Positions 52,995 to 61,167 of a stretch of DNA of 64,000 bases are shown piece after piece. The stretch comes from Rhodococcoides trifolii (GTDB lineage: Bacteria > Actinomycetota > Actinomycetes > Mycobacteriales > Mycobacteriaceae), in NCBI RefSeq assembly GCF_014635345.1, contig NZ_BMCU01000006.1, positions 62,001 through 126,000 of the forward strand. The letters are read 5' to 3'. The translations under genes and the position numbers were made by a program. The first letter of the stretch is position 1. Each line of letters opens with the position of its first letter. A model generated the notes under the pieces. The model saw nothing but the letters and a program-made list of their open reading frames with translations. It had not been told where the DNA came from and did not search any database.

Positions 52995-53990
52995 ATGCTC
53001 GAACTAGCCCTGTACCTTCCCAACTTTCGCGAAAAGGTCACCGTCGCCGAACTCGAGGACCTCACGCGCCTGGCGGAGGAGCTCGACTTCGAATCCGTGT
53101 GGACACTCGACCGCATCATCGTCCCCGAGGCGTCCGATCGCGCGGAGATGGAATACGCCTTCGGAATGATGCACGAGTTGCCCAAACAGCTCCCGGTCTC
53201 GTCCAGAGGCCAGTTCCTGCAGGGATTCCCACTCATTCCATGGCTCGCCGCGAAGACCACGAAGGTCAGGATCGGGATGAGCATCATCGATACGCCCTAC
53301 CGTGCGCCCGGGGTGCTCGCCGCCGAACTCGCCACCATCGACCACCTCAGCAGCGGGCGCCTCAACGTCGCCGTCGGAGCGGGGTGGATGCCCGAGGAGT
53401 TCGCCGCGGCGAGTGCGAGTCACATCTTCCCCCGCCGTCACCAACACCTGCGCGAGACCATCGAGATCCTGCAGGGTATCTGGGCGAACGAGGTGTTCGA
53501 ATACCACGGCGAGTTCGCCGATTTCGGTCCCAGCGGGTTTGGAATGAAGCCGCTGCAGCAGCCCCGACCTCCCATGTATTTCAGCGGGTTGAAGGACGCC
53601 AAGCGGGCGGCGAAACGCGTTGCGAAGTACGGATTGGACGGGTGGATCGGCATTCAGGACTCGCCCGAAGAGATCGCGACCTGGCGTGCGGGCATCGCCA
53701 CCGAGCTCGATGCGCTGGACACGACTCGCACAGTGGACGACCTCGACATCGCAAGCATGATCTGGACCGTCATCACCGATGTCGACATGGACCAGACCCT
53801 GGCAGGGAAAGCGACGAATCTGCTCGTCGGTTCCGAACGGCAGGTGACCGACATGCTCAAGCGCTACCGCGAGGCAGGCCTGACCAAGCTGTTGATCTGG
53901 CCGCCGTTCGCGGACGTGCCGACCCCGAAGACGATGGACGACATGAAGCGCCTCAAGAACGACATCATGCCGAAGGTCGACGCCATGTGA
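52995..53990 (+). CDS. LLM-class F420-dependent oxidoreductase
   Basis: A 331-residue luciferase-like protein. The N-terminal LELALYLPNF and ESVWTLDRIIVPE, with AELATIDHLSSGRLNVAVGAGWMPEEFAAASA (about residues 110-140), are the LLM pattern; these use F420 or FMN. Together with the SDR and acyl-CoA ligase it may oxidise steps of a fatty acid or cyclic ketone pathway. ATG 52995 has AGGAGAAG upstream. Last gene of the operon; convergent with a hypothetical gene. Confidence 0.9.
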   Translation: MLELALYLPNFREKVTVAELEDLTRLAEELDFESVWTLDRIIVPEASDRAEMEYAFGMMHELPKQLPVSSRGQFLQGFPLIPWLAAKTTKVRIGMSIIDTPYRAPGVLAAELATIDHLSSGRLNVAVGAGWMPEEFAAASASHIFPRRHQHLRETIEILQGIWANEVFEYHGEFADFGPSGFGMKPLQQPRPPMYFSGLKDAKRAAKRVAKYGLDGWIGIQDSPEEIATWRAGIATELDALDTTRTVDDLDIASMIWTVITDVDMDQTLAGKATNLLVGSERQVTDMLKRYREAGLTKLLIWPPFADVPTPKTMDDMKRLKNDIMPKVDAM

Positions 53991-54017
53991 CAAGCCCTGC
54001 ACCACTGCGGTATTCGG

Positions 54018-54518
54018 TCAGCACGAGCAGACCTCGGACTCGCCGCCCTGGCGGCACAGGTTGCCGATTTCGATGCCATGTTCTCCGTAGTGGTCTTGCC
54101 AGACGCCGAGTCCGGCGACGGTCGTGAGAACGAGAGTGCGTCCACCGTGCGCGGGCCAATCGACGTGGTCGATTCGCGACAGATGGGACTGGACGGTGCT
54201 CGCGATCCACGCGACCGCTGTGGCGTAGCTTGCGTCCACGGCGAGTCGACCTCGGTGCGCCCACCCCAGCGCCGTGTCGATGTCGAGCAATCCCACGGTG
54301 ACGAGGTAATCCGTGTCGAAGGTCAGCTGCCAGCGCAGTCGGTCGTTCACTACCGGGCCGCCGTATTTTCTGCATCGAAGGTCTCGCGACACAGCAGCGA
54401 GAGCTTCTATCCAGACCTCGGGTGGACGCGCGGCAACGTCGGTATGGGGAACGTCCACGGCCCCGGACGTCGGCAGTTGCCACACGAGAGTGCGTGCGAA
54501 GGGGCTGCGCTTGTCCAC
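54018..54518 (-). CDS. Hypothetical protein
   Basis: A 166-residue protein with no recognised family. It has a coding-like composition and a mixed alpha/beta look (LRWQLTFDTDYLVTVGLLDIDTALGWAHRGRLAVDASYATAVAWIASTVQSHL), with two C-terminal cysteines (LCRQGGESEVCSC). The GTG start at 54518 lacks a clear ribosome binding site. Direct repeats lie upstream (54531-54574). Function and reality are moderately supported. Confidence 0.6.
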   Translation of the reverse strand: MDKRSPFARTLVWQLPTSGAVDVPHTDVAARPPEVWIEALAAVSRDLRCRKYGGPVVNDRLRWQLTFDTDYLVTVGLLDIDTALGWAHRGRLAVDASYATAVAWIASTVQSHLSRIDHVDWPAHGGRTLVLTTVAGLGVWQDHYGEHGIEIGNLCRQGGESEVCSC

Positions 54519-54530
54519 ATGTCGAATTAT

Positions 54531-54574
54531 GGCGCATTCTCGGGGCGATGTCCGAGCGTTGTCGGCGCATTCTC
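54531..54574. repeat. Direct repeats upstream of the hypothetical gene
   Basis: GGCGCATTCTC occurs at 54531-54541 and 54564-54574, 33 bp apart, about three helical turns. CATGTCGAAT also occurs twice, at 54518-54527 and 54599-54608. On the minus strand the first repeat reads GAGAATGCGCC. They may be binding sites or a local duplication. Confidence 0.5.
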
Positions 54575-54704
54575 CGGTGTCGGTGCCGCCTTGTTGCGCA
54601 TGTCGAATCCCGAGTCCTGTTAGATGCGTTTCGTCGTACTTGCAGTCTTGTTTCGAATGGTTTCTATCGACCGTTCGTCAATCTCCGCAGACGCGATCCG
54701 TGGT

Positions 54705-55982
54705 TCAACGATCGCGTTCGTCTCGGCGCAGTCGGGTTCCCGAGATCCGGCAGTCGCCCGATTTGGCCTCGTACAGCGCTATGTCGGCTCGAGTCAACAG
54801 GTCCTCGAGAGTGCTGGACGGAGTGCCGGTAGCGATCCCGATGCTGATCGTCACCGAAATGTCCACGTCGGTGATCTTCAGCGGCCGTGCGACGGCGCTT
54901 CTCATGGCCTCGGCGATTGTCGTCGGCGAATGTGTACTGCCGAACACGGCGGCGACGAATTCGTCGCCACCGATGCGGCCCAGGACGACGTTCGGTCCGC
55001 ACGCCGACGCGAGCCTTTCGGCCGTTGTCCGAAGAACGTGATCACCGATCGGGTGGCCATACGTGTCGTTGATGGCTTTGAAATCGTCGAGGTCGATGAA
55101 CAACAGAGCCGACAGGGGAGATGTGGCTGATGTGGTTCGATCGATCCGCTCGAACAGCGCGGAGCGGTTGAGAACCCCAGTGAGGTCATCCAACCGCGAC
55201 TTGTCCAACAAATCCCGATACGCCGCCAGCAAACGCGACGAGGCGATCCTGGTTTCGCTGACGTCGCGGAAACTGATGGCAACGACACCGTCCACGTAGT
55301 TCGCGGTTACTTCTATTGTTCTGCCCGGAATGACCAGTGCCTGTACTTCGACTGTGACTTCCGACCGGGTGGCTACCGCAGTACGATGCAGATCGTCGAA
55401 GTACGACCCCTTGAACACGGGTAGTGCTTCATGGAGATTGCGTCCGACGAGATCGGATCGGGCCATACCGAGGTGACGTTCGGTCTGAGCGTTGACGAAC
55501 AGGACCGTCATGTCGATGTCGACGATGGCGAATCCGAGCGAGACGTTGTCGAGGATGGCCGTGAGCCGATCGCCGGTGACTGCTCGGTTCTGCGCCGGTA
55601 GGAGCGAGACAACGCCGGTCAAGATTTCGGGGGTGCCGTCGCGCGACTGTTCGACTGCGACACTGCGCGTGAGTACGAACCGAATCGTGTTGTCGGGAAG
55701 TTGGATTCGATAGATACACTCGGCGCCGATCGACGCCCGGGCGTCGCTGTAGAGGTCGCTGAGCAAGTGGGTGTCGTCTGGATGCACTCGGCTTCGCCAG
55801 ATGTCGAGGGCCGGTCTGTCATCGCCGGCGGCGGCGAATATCGAAGCAGCGCGGATGTCCCATTCCAAGTACGAGGTCTTGATGTGGAACCGGGTGATGC
55901 CGATGGAAGCCGTGTGCGGGCAGATCGAGGACACATGCGGCGGCGGCGCGCCGAAGGGGAATGTGTCGTCGATCATCACCAT
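54705..55982 (-). CDS. PAS-GGDEF protein (diguanylate cyclase)
   Basis: A 425-residue signalling protein. Two PAS-like domains (about 20-130 and 140-250, IVDIDMTVLFVNAQTERHLG in the second) precede a GGDEF domain (about 260-425) with the active-site signature GRIGGDEFVAA and DLDDFKAINDTYGHPIGDHVL. There is no EAL domain, so it should make cyclic-di-GMP. The sensed signal is unknown. Single gene, divergent from the OYE gene. Confidence 0.9.
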   Translation of the reverse strand: MVMIDDTFPFGAPPPHVSSICPHTASIGITRFHIKTSYLEWDIRAASIFAAAGDDRPALDIWRSRVHPDDTHLLSDLYSDARASIGAECIYRIQLPDNTIRFVLTRSVAVEQSRDGTPEILTGVVSLLPAQNRAVTGDRLTAILDNVSLGFAIVDIDMTVLFVNAQTERHLGMARSDLVGRNLHEALPVFKGSYFDDLHRTAVATRSEVTVEVQALVIPGRTIEVTANYVDGVVAISFRDVSETRIASSRLLAAYRDLLDKSRLDDLTGVLNRSALFERIDRTTSATSPLSALLFIDLDDFKAINDTYGHPIGDHVLRTTAERLASACGPNVVLGRIGGDEFVAAVFGSTHSPTTIAEAMRSAVARPLKITDVDISVTISIGIATGTPSSTLEDLLTRADIALYEAKSGDCRISGTRLRRDERDR

Positions 55983-56161
55983 TCCTATCCGTCTCGTGGC
56001 AGGCAGTTCCGCGGCTACTGCTCGACCGTGCTACCGACAGACCCTACTTCTTCGCGGTGATGCGTATTTGTCGAAAAGCCGAAAACCCGACACCACGTGA
56101 GGAGGCGATGGGGTCTGTCCTCTCCTTTCACGTCGGTGATTCATGAAGGCAGCTAACATGA

Positions 56162-56173
56162 ACTGAAGTCAGT
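56162..56173. promoter_or_regulatory. Shared operator, copy 1 (before the OYE gene)
   Basis: ACTGAAGTCAGT: ACTGA and TCAGT arms around AG. On the minus strand it reads with TGACTTCAGTT, which also occurs at 60092-60102. It lies 34 nt before ATG 56208. Confidence 0.65.
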
Positions 56174-56207
56174 ACATGCAGACGCACTGCCACGAAGGGC
56201 AACCCCT

Positions 56208-58142
56208 ATGAGTCCCGAGTTTCAGCATCTGTTCTCACCGCTACAGCTCGGTGGAATGACGTTGAAGAACCGGCTCGTTGCACTCCCGGCCGGAACCAGC
56301 ATGGCCGAGCGCGGGGTTCCCACCCACGGCGACACCGAACACTTCGAGCGGCTCGCCGCAGGCGGCGTCGGGATGATCATCGGCGGGGCCACCGTGGTGC
56401 ACCGCACGACTACGCTCCGCTCACGCAAGCTCATCGAGGGCTATCTCGACGAGTTCGTTCCCGCGACGGCGGCCAAGGTGGATGTCATTCATCGCCACGG
56501 CGCCCGGTTCGTTGGCCAGTTGTGTCACCTCGGACGGGAGTTCATCGGGGGAGAATCGGACGCGCCGCCCTCCGCCCCGTCTCCGATCAAGACGGTGCGT
56601 GATGCGTACCCGCCCCACGAACTCACCGTCCCCGAGATCGAGGACATCGTGGAGGGGTGGCGGATCTCGACTCGAAATCTTGTTCGAGCGGGTGTGGACG
56701 GAGTCGAAGTTCATGCGGCTCACGGCTATCTGCCGGCACAGTTCATGTCGCCGCTGTCGAATCAGCGAGGTGACAGCTTCGGGGGTTCGTTCGAGAACCG
56801 AATGCGTTTCCCGCGCATGGTCATCGACGCGATGAAGTCGGTCATCCCGGACGGTTTCGTGCTCGGCGTTCGGCTCAGTGGCGAAGAGGAAATTCCCGGA
56901 GGGATGGGCATCGACGACTGCGTTCGTATTGCCGAGAACCTGGCGGGGCTCGGGATCGACTACTTCAGTATCACGCACGGTACCCGCGGCAAGTACGTGA
57001 AGGATTCGACGAACGAAGACGGGGTCGCCATTCCGTCCGCATCCAGAGTTCGCGCCGCAACGGGCGTGCCCACCCTTGTCGGGCAACGGATTCGCGACGC
57101 CGGTACAGCCGACCATGCCATCAAGTCGGGTCATGCCGACATGGTCGGTATGGCTCGAGCACTCATCGCCGACCCCGATCTCCCGATCAAGTCGCAAACC
57201 GGCCGCCTGGAAGAGGTTCGCGGATGTCTCGGCATCAACCAGGATTGCCGAGCGTTCGACCCCCACCTGCACTGTGCCGTCAATGCCGAGGTAGGGCGCG
57301 GGCGTCATCCCTCCGTCGGGGTGGCCGTTCGAAAGCCCAAGGACGTCTTCGTCATCGGAGGAGGACCCGCAGGACTCGAGGCGGCGAGAGTGGCCGCCGG
57401 TCGCGGTCATCGGGTCACGGTATTCGAGAGGAACGAGACTCTCGGAGGGGCGGTCCGTATGGCTGCGGCGGCACCCTACCGAGCAACGTTGATGGACATC
57501 ATCGACTATTTGCACCGCGAGACCCGGCGACTGAAGGTCGACGTGAACCTCTCTGCTGGAATCGAAGTCGACGACATACCCGACATCCTGGACTCGTCCG
57601 ATCATGTCATCGTGGCGACCGGGTCACGACCCGCAGATCTACCGGCCCGTCTGCGCGGGCGTCTCGCGGCGACAGTCGACGACGTGCTGCTGGGGCGACT
57701 GCCCGACGTTCGGATCGGCCAGGCAGTCGTGTTCGACGAGGGCGACGGCTTCTGGCCCGCGTACAGCGCCGCGGAGACGCTTGCGCAGTCGGGGTGGCAG
57801 GTCACCATCGCCACGCCCCTCACGTCGTTGGCGTCCCGCGTTCCTGCCGAGAGCGCCGGCCCGCTACTCGGCCGACTCGCATCGGCGGGAGTGCAATTCG
57901 CGGTGGCGCAATCCTTGGTAGTACCGGACGACAGTTCGGCGCCACTGCACTTGCGACCCGTGTTCGGCATCGGCGATACCGCGCTGGGTGACGTTCTGAC
58001 GGTGTGGCACACGCCGCGAGTACCGGTGTCGTCTCTGGGCATCGAGCCGGGTGCGACCGTGAGCGTGATCGGTGACTCGCTGGCACCGCGGCGCATCGGC
58101 CACGCGATCGCCGAGGGCTATCGTGCAGGAGCGGAGGTGTAG
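56208..58142 (+). CDS. Old yellow enzyme-type reductase, FadH-like two-domain
   Basis: A 644-residue enzyme with an N-terminal OYE barrel (residues 5-340) and a C-terminal FAD/NAD half (VFVIGGGPAGLEAARVAAGRGH near residue 380). FadH/trimethylamine dehydrogenase relatives carry a 4Fe-4S cluster between the halves. Here the linker reads GCLGINQDCRAFDPHLHC: only three cysteines, with Ile where the second ligand Cys normally is. It probably reduces an activated C=C bond. ATG 56208 follows the shared operator. First gene of the 56-64 kb oxidoreductase group. Confidence 0.88.
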   Translation: MSPEFQHLFSPLQLGGMTLKNRLVALPAGTSMAERGVPTHGDTEHFERLAAGGVGMIIGGATVVHRTTTLRSRKLIEGYLDEFVPATAAKVDVIHRHGARFVGQLCHLGREFIGGESDAPPSAPSPIKTVRDAYPPHELTVPEIEDIVEGWRISTRNLVRAGVDGVEVHAAHGYLPAQFMSPLSNQRGDSFGGSFENRMRFPRMVIDAMKSVIPDGFVLGVRLSGEEEIPGGMGIDDCVRIAENLAGLGIDYFSITHGTRGKYVKDSTNEDGVAIPSASRVRAATGVPTLVGQRIRDAGTADHAIKSGHADMVGMARALIADPDLPIKSQTGRLEEVRGCLGINQDCRAFDPHLHCAVNAEVGRGRHPSVGVAVRKPKDVFVIGGGPAGLEAARVAAGRGHRVTVFERNETLGGAVRMAAAAPYRATLMDIIDYLHRETRRLKVDVNLSAGIEVDDIPDILDSSDHVIVATGSRPADLPARLRGRLAATVDDVLLGRLPDVRIGQAVVFDEGDGFWPAYSAAETLAQSGWQVTIATPLTSLASRVPAESAGPLLGRLASAGVQFAVAQSLVVPDDSSAPLHLRPVFGIGDTALGDVLTVWHTPRVPVSSLGIEPGATVSVIGDSLAPRRIGHAIAEGYRAGAEV

Positions 58143-58146
58143 TCCC

Positions 58147-58851
58147 CTACAGTGAGTTGAGCAGTGCTGCAACTTGATCGGGAATAGTGACCATAGCCAT
58201 GTGGCCGGAGTCCATGAAGACGACATCACCGGGCACCGACTGTGTGCACACGATCGCGGCAGAATTCTCCTGCAGCTGAGGCGGGTAGCAGACATCGTTC
58301 GTCAACCGCACGTAGGTCCGCGGCACCTTCGTCTGCAGTCCGGAGAGGTCCACCGTCTCGGTCAGCAGAGCACCGGAGTCGTCGATGACCTGATCGATGG
58401 TCCAGGACGACTGCTCGGCATCCATGTCGTTGCACAGCATGGCTCTCGCGCCCTCGGCGCTCTGACCGTATAGACCGTCGACGATCGATGCTTCAACCAG
58501 GTCGCGCACACCGGGGTCGATCTGGTCGATGACTTTTGTTCCGTCCGGTGGGACCACAGCGGACAGGAATACCACGTGCTTGACCCGATCCTGCAGTATG
58601 GCCATCACTCTCGGCACTGACACACCGCCGAACGAATGTGCGACGAGCACGATGTCGGTGAGGTCTGCGGCCTCCACGTCGGCGACGATGGCCGCGGCGC
58701 AGTCGTCGAGCGTGACGGTGCGAAGATCGGTGTCGGCGCGCGTGCCCCGGCCGGGCAGGTCCACGGCGACCGCCGGTGCGTTGAGCAGGGGTACCAGGCG
58801 GTCCCAGCACGACGCACCCATTCCGGCGCCGTGGACGAGAACGAACGACAT
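58147..58851 (-). CDS. Alpha/beta hydrolase
   Basis: A 234-residue hydrolase. The oxyanion motif is HGAGMGASCW (7-16), the nucleophile serine is in AHSFGG (about residues 72-77), and the His is in DSGHMAM near the C-terminus. It resembles salicylate/methyl ester and DUF-type esterases. The gene follows the alkenal-type reductase gene with a 28-nt gap on the same strand, so they are probably co-transcribed. It may hydrolyse an ester or lactone after ring reduction (inference). Confidence 0.87.
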   Translation of the reverse strand: MSFVLVHGAGMGASCWDRLVPLLNAPAVAVDLPGRGTRADTDLRTVTLDDCAAAIVADVEAADLTDIVLVAHSFGGVSVPRVMAILQDRVKHVVFLSAVVPPDGTKVIDQIDPGVRDLVEASIVDGLYGQSAEGARAMLCNDMDAEQSSWTIDQVIDDSGALLTETVDLSGLQTKVPRTYVRLTNDVCYPPQLQENSAAIVCTQSVPGDVVFMDSGHMAMVTIPDQVAALLNSL

Positions 58852-58879
58852 GAGATCTTCCTTTCGATATACCCGCGAC

Positions 58880-59914
58880 TCAGGCGAGTCGGCAGAGTGT
58901 CTTTCCGGTTGTCCGGCCGTTCAGCAGATCCACGAGAGCGGTCGGTGCTTGTTCCAGTTCCTCGTACACGGACTCTCGATGGACCATCGAGCCGTCGGAA
59001 AGGTGTGTTCCCACCTCGAAGCGCATCGCGTCGTAGAGGTGGGCGAAGGACCCGGCTCGGAACCCTCTGATAGACAGGCTCTTCGCCGTGATCTGGAAGG
59101 TGTTGGACGGGCCGGGGCCGGGGGCGGCCACGTCGTAACCGGAGATTGCGCCGCACATGGCAATTCGTCCGCCCGTTCGCAGATTGGCGAGAGCCGCGTC
59201 GAAGTGATCGCCCCCGACGTTGTCGAAATACGCATCGATACCGTCGGGTGCGGCGTCGGCAACCAGGGTAGTCACATCGCCGGAGTGGTAGTCGAACGCG
59301 CTGTGCACACCAAGACCGTCACGCAAATAGTCGACCTTGTCCTGGTTGCCGGCGGACGCGATGACAGTGCTGCCGCGCAACACGGCCAGCTGGGCGGCGA
59401 TGCTTCCTACCGCACCGGCCGCGGCTGACACCCACAGGACGTCGGCCGGCTGCAGGCCGATGATCTCGACCAGTCCGACGTACGCCGTCAGTCCCGAGCT
59501 GCCGAGTGGTCCGAGGAACCACTGTGGCGCAAAGCCATCGGTCTCGATCTTGGTCAGTGAGCCGGCTCCGCCCAGTCCACCGCCACCCGCGGGTACCACC
59601 GCGCAGTCGCGGTACCCGTACATGTGAGTGACGGTGTCGCCCGGCGAGAACCGACTGCTGCGTGATTCGACGACCACTCCGAGCGCCAACCCGACGAGCG
59701 GTTCGCCGACCTCGAACGGCGGCAGATACCCGTTGGGTGTGACGGCATGGAGGCGAAGTCGAACGGACGGGTCGATCGACAGCCATGTGTTGCGGACCAG
59801 GACATCGTCGGGGCCAAGGGGTCCGATTTTTTCCTCGAGGATCGTGAAGTGTTCGGGGCTGAGCGATTTGTCGGGGCGGGTTGCGAGGCAGAGGATGCGG
59901 TTCATCGTGGTCAC
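58880..59914 (-). CDS. NADPH-dependent alkenal/one reductase-like protein (PTGR family)
   Basis: A 344-residue medium-chain reductase of the leukotriene B4 dehydrogenase/curcumin reductase type. It has NTWLSIDPSVRLRL (about residues 40-53), the cofactor motif SAAAGAVGSIAAQLAVLRG, FDNVGGDHFDAAL and MCGAISGYD. It reduces double bonds conjugated to carbonyls using NADPH. GTG 59914 has AGGAAG 8 nt upstream; ATG 59905 is an alternative. It is divergent from the binding-protein gene across the shared operator. Confidence 0.88.
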   Translation of the reverse strand: MTTMNRILCLATRPDKSLSPEHFTILEEKIGPLGPDDVLVRNTWLSIDPSVRLRLHAVTPNGYLPPFEVGEPLVGLALGVVVESRSSRFSPGDTVTHMYGYRDCAVVPAGGGGLGGAGSLTKIETDGFAPQWFLGPLGSSGLTAYVGLVEIIGLQPADVLWVSAAAGAVGSIAAQLAVLRGSTVIASAGNQDKVDYLRDGLGVHSAFDYHSGDVTTLVADAAPDGIDAYFDNVGGDHFDAALANLRTGGRIAMCGAISGYDVAAPGPGPSNTFQITAKSLSIRGFRAGSFAHLYDAMRFEVGTHLSDGSMVHRESVYEELEQAPTALVDLLNGRTTGKTLCRLA

Positions 59915-60086
59915 GAGGGATTCTTCCTGCCTTGGGTGGTGAGCCAACTCCGCTGGCCCCCGGCTGGTTTGGGACCGTCATCGGACCCACGTGGTTCGCA
60001 GCACGGTCTACGACCCACCGAAAATCACCGCCGAAGTTCTGTTCCTCGGTGTGATTGACATTACGTTCACTAGGGCCCACGCTATA

Positions 60087-60101
60087 TGAATTGACTTCAG
60101 T
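60087..60101. promoter_or_regulatory. Shared operator, copy 2 (divergent promoter)
   Basis: TGAATTGACTTCAGT lies 15 nt before ATG 60117 and next to a likely -10 element TATATG (60083-60088), where a bound repressor would block transcription. It shares TGACTTCAGTT with copy 1. Confidence 0.65.
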
Positions 60102-60116
60102 TTGCCAAGGAGGGCC

Positions 60117-61157
60117 ATGAGAGTGCGTCTGTCGAGAAGAGTTGGGCTAGCGGTCGTACTGTCGACGACGATGGTGCTCTCGGCCTGTAGCGGTGGAATG
60201 TCGTCATCCGGTCCGGTCGAGGGGACGTGGGACCAGATCGTCGCTGCGGCCGAGCGGGAGGGTTCGGTCTTCCTGTATTCCACTCAGCATCCGGAAAACC
60301 TGCAGGCGTTGAAGACTGCATTCTCGCAGGCTTACCCCGAGATCGAGATGGAGTTCGTCCGCGGTACCGATGTCGAACTCAACCCGCGGGTCGAGACCGA
60401 AAATCGAACCGGCAAGGGCACCGGAGACGTTCACATGGCGTCCGACCCAGCCTGGATCACCAATGCGGCCGCCTCCGGTGTGTATTCGACCGATATCGTC
60501 GGACCAGCCTTCGACAATGCCGACTACGGACGCGAACGCAGCGTGCTGGAAGACAAAATTTTCCTGACCAGCGCCGCTGTTTTCGCGATGGCGTGGAACA
60601 CGAGCGCGTTGCCGCAGGGCCTTGCATCCACCGACGATCTGCTCGACCCCGCACTCGACGAAAAGATCGGTGTCGTCAACCCGGCCGGCTTCGCCGCCGT
60701 CGTGGACGAGTACCAATTCTTCGATAGGGAGTGGAGCGGTGGCTTCAACGAACAACTGGCTCAACTCAACCCGCGGATCTACCCTGGTTCTCTCGGCATC
60801 GCTCAGGCACTCAGCTCAGGTGAAGTCGTCGCGACGCCCATGGTGCAGCCACTGGTCCGAGAAATGGCAGCCGGCGCTCCAGTCGACTGGGCGCTGCCGA
60901 ATCCCGCCTGGGGAACGCCCTGGTATTCGCACGTCCTATCAGCAGCCCCGCATCCCAATGCCGCTCAGGTACTCGCGAACTTCATGGTGACACCGGAAGG
61001 TCAGACGGCGTTGTCCTATGGTTACGGCAGCGCATTGCCGAACATCGAGGGGGCCGTGGCCCGCGCGCAGGACATTCCGCTCCCGGACACTGAAACTCTT
61101 ACACCCGAGTTCGTTTCGCAGTTCCAGCAGGAGTGGGAGAAGGACTTCGTCCGATAA
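60117..61157 (+). CDS. Extracellular solute-binding lipoprotein (Fe3+/family 1 type)
   Basis: A 346-residue binding protein. The lipobox VLSAC places the lipid Cys near residue 24, and the mature protein opens DQIVAAAEREGSVFLYSTQHPENLQALKTAFSQAYPEIEMEFVRGTD. This is the spermidine/putrescine or iron-type (FbpA-like) family. It lacks neighbouring permease or ATPase genes; instead an MFS protein gene follows after 10 nt. An excellent ribosome binding site, AAGGAGG, precedes ATG 60117. Confidence 0.85.
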   Translation: MRVRLSRRVGLAVVLSTTMVLSACSGGMSSSGPVEGTWDQIVAAAEREGSVFLYSTQHPENLQALKTAFSQAYPEIEMEFVRGTDVELNPRVETENRTGKGTGDVHMASDPAWITNAAASGVYSTDIVGPAFDNADYGRERSVLEDKIFLTSAAVFAMAWNTSALPQGLASTDDLLDPALDEKIGVVNPAGFAAVVDEYQFFDREWSGGFNEQLAQLNPRIYPGSLGIAQALSSGEVVATPMVQPLVREMAAGAPVDWALPNPAWGTPWYSHVLSAAPHPNAAQVLANFMVTPEGQTALSYGYGSALPNIEGAVARAQDIPLPDTETLTPEFVSQFQQEWEKDFVR

Positions 61158-61167
61158 CGGGGTCGTG

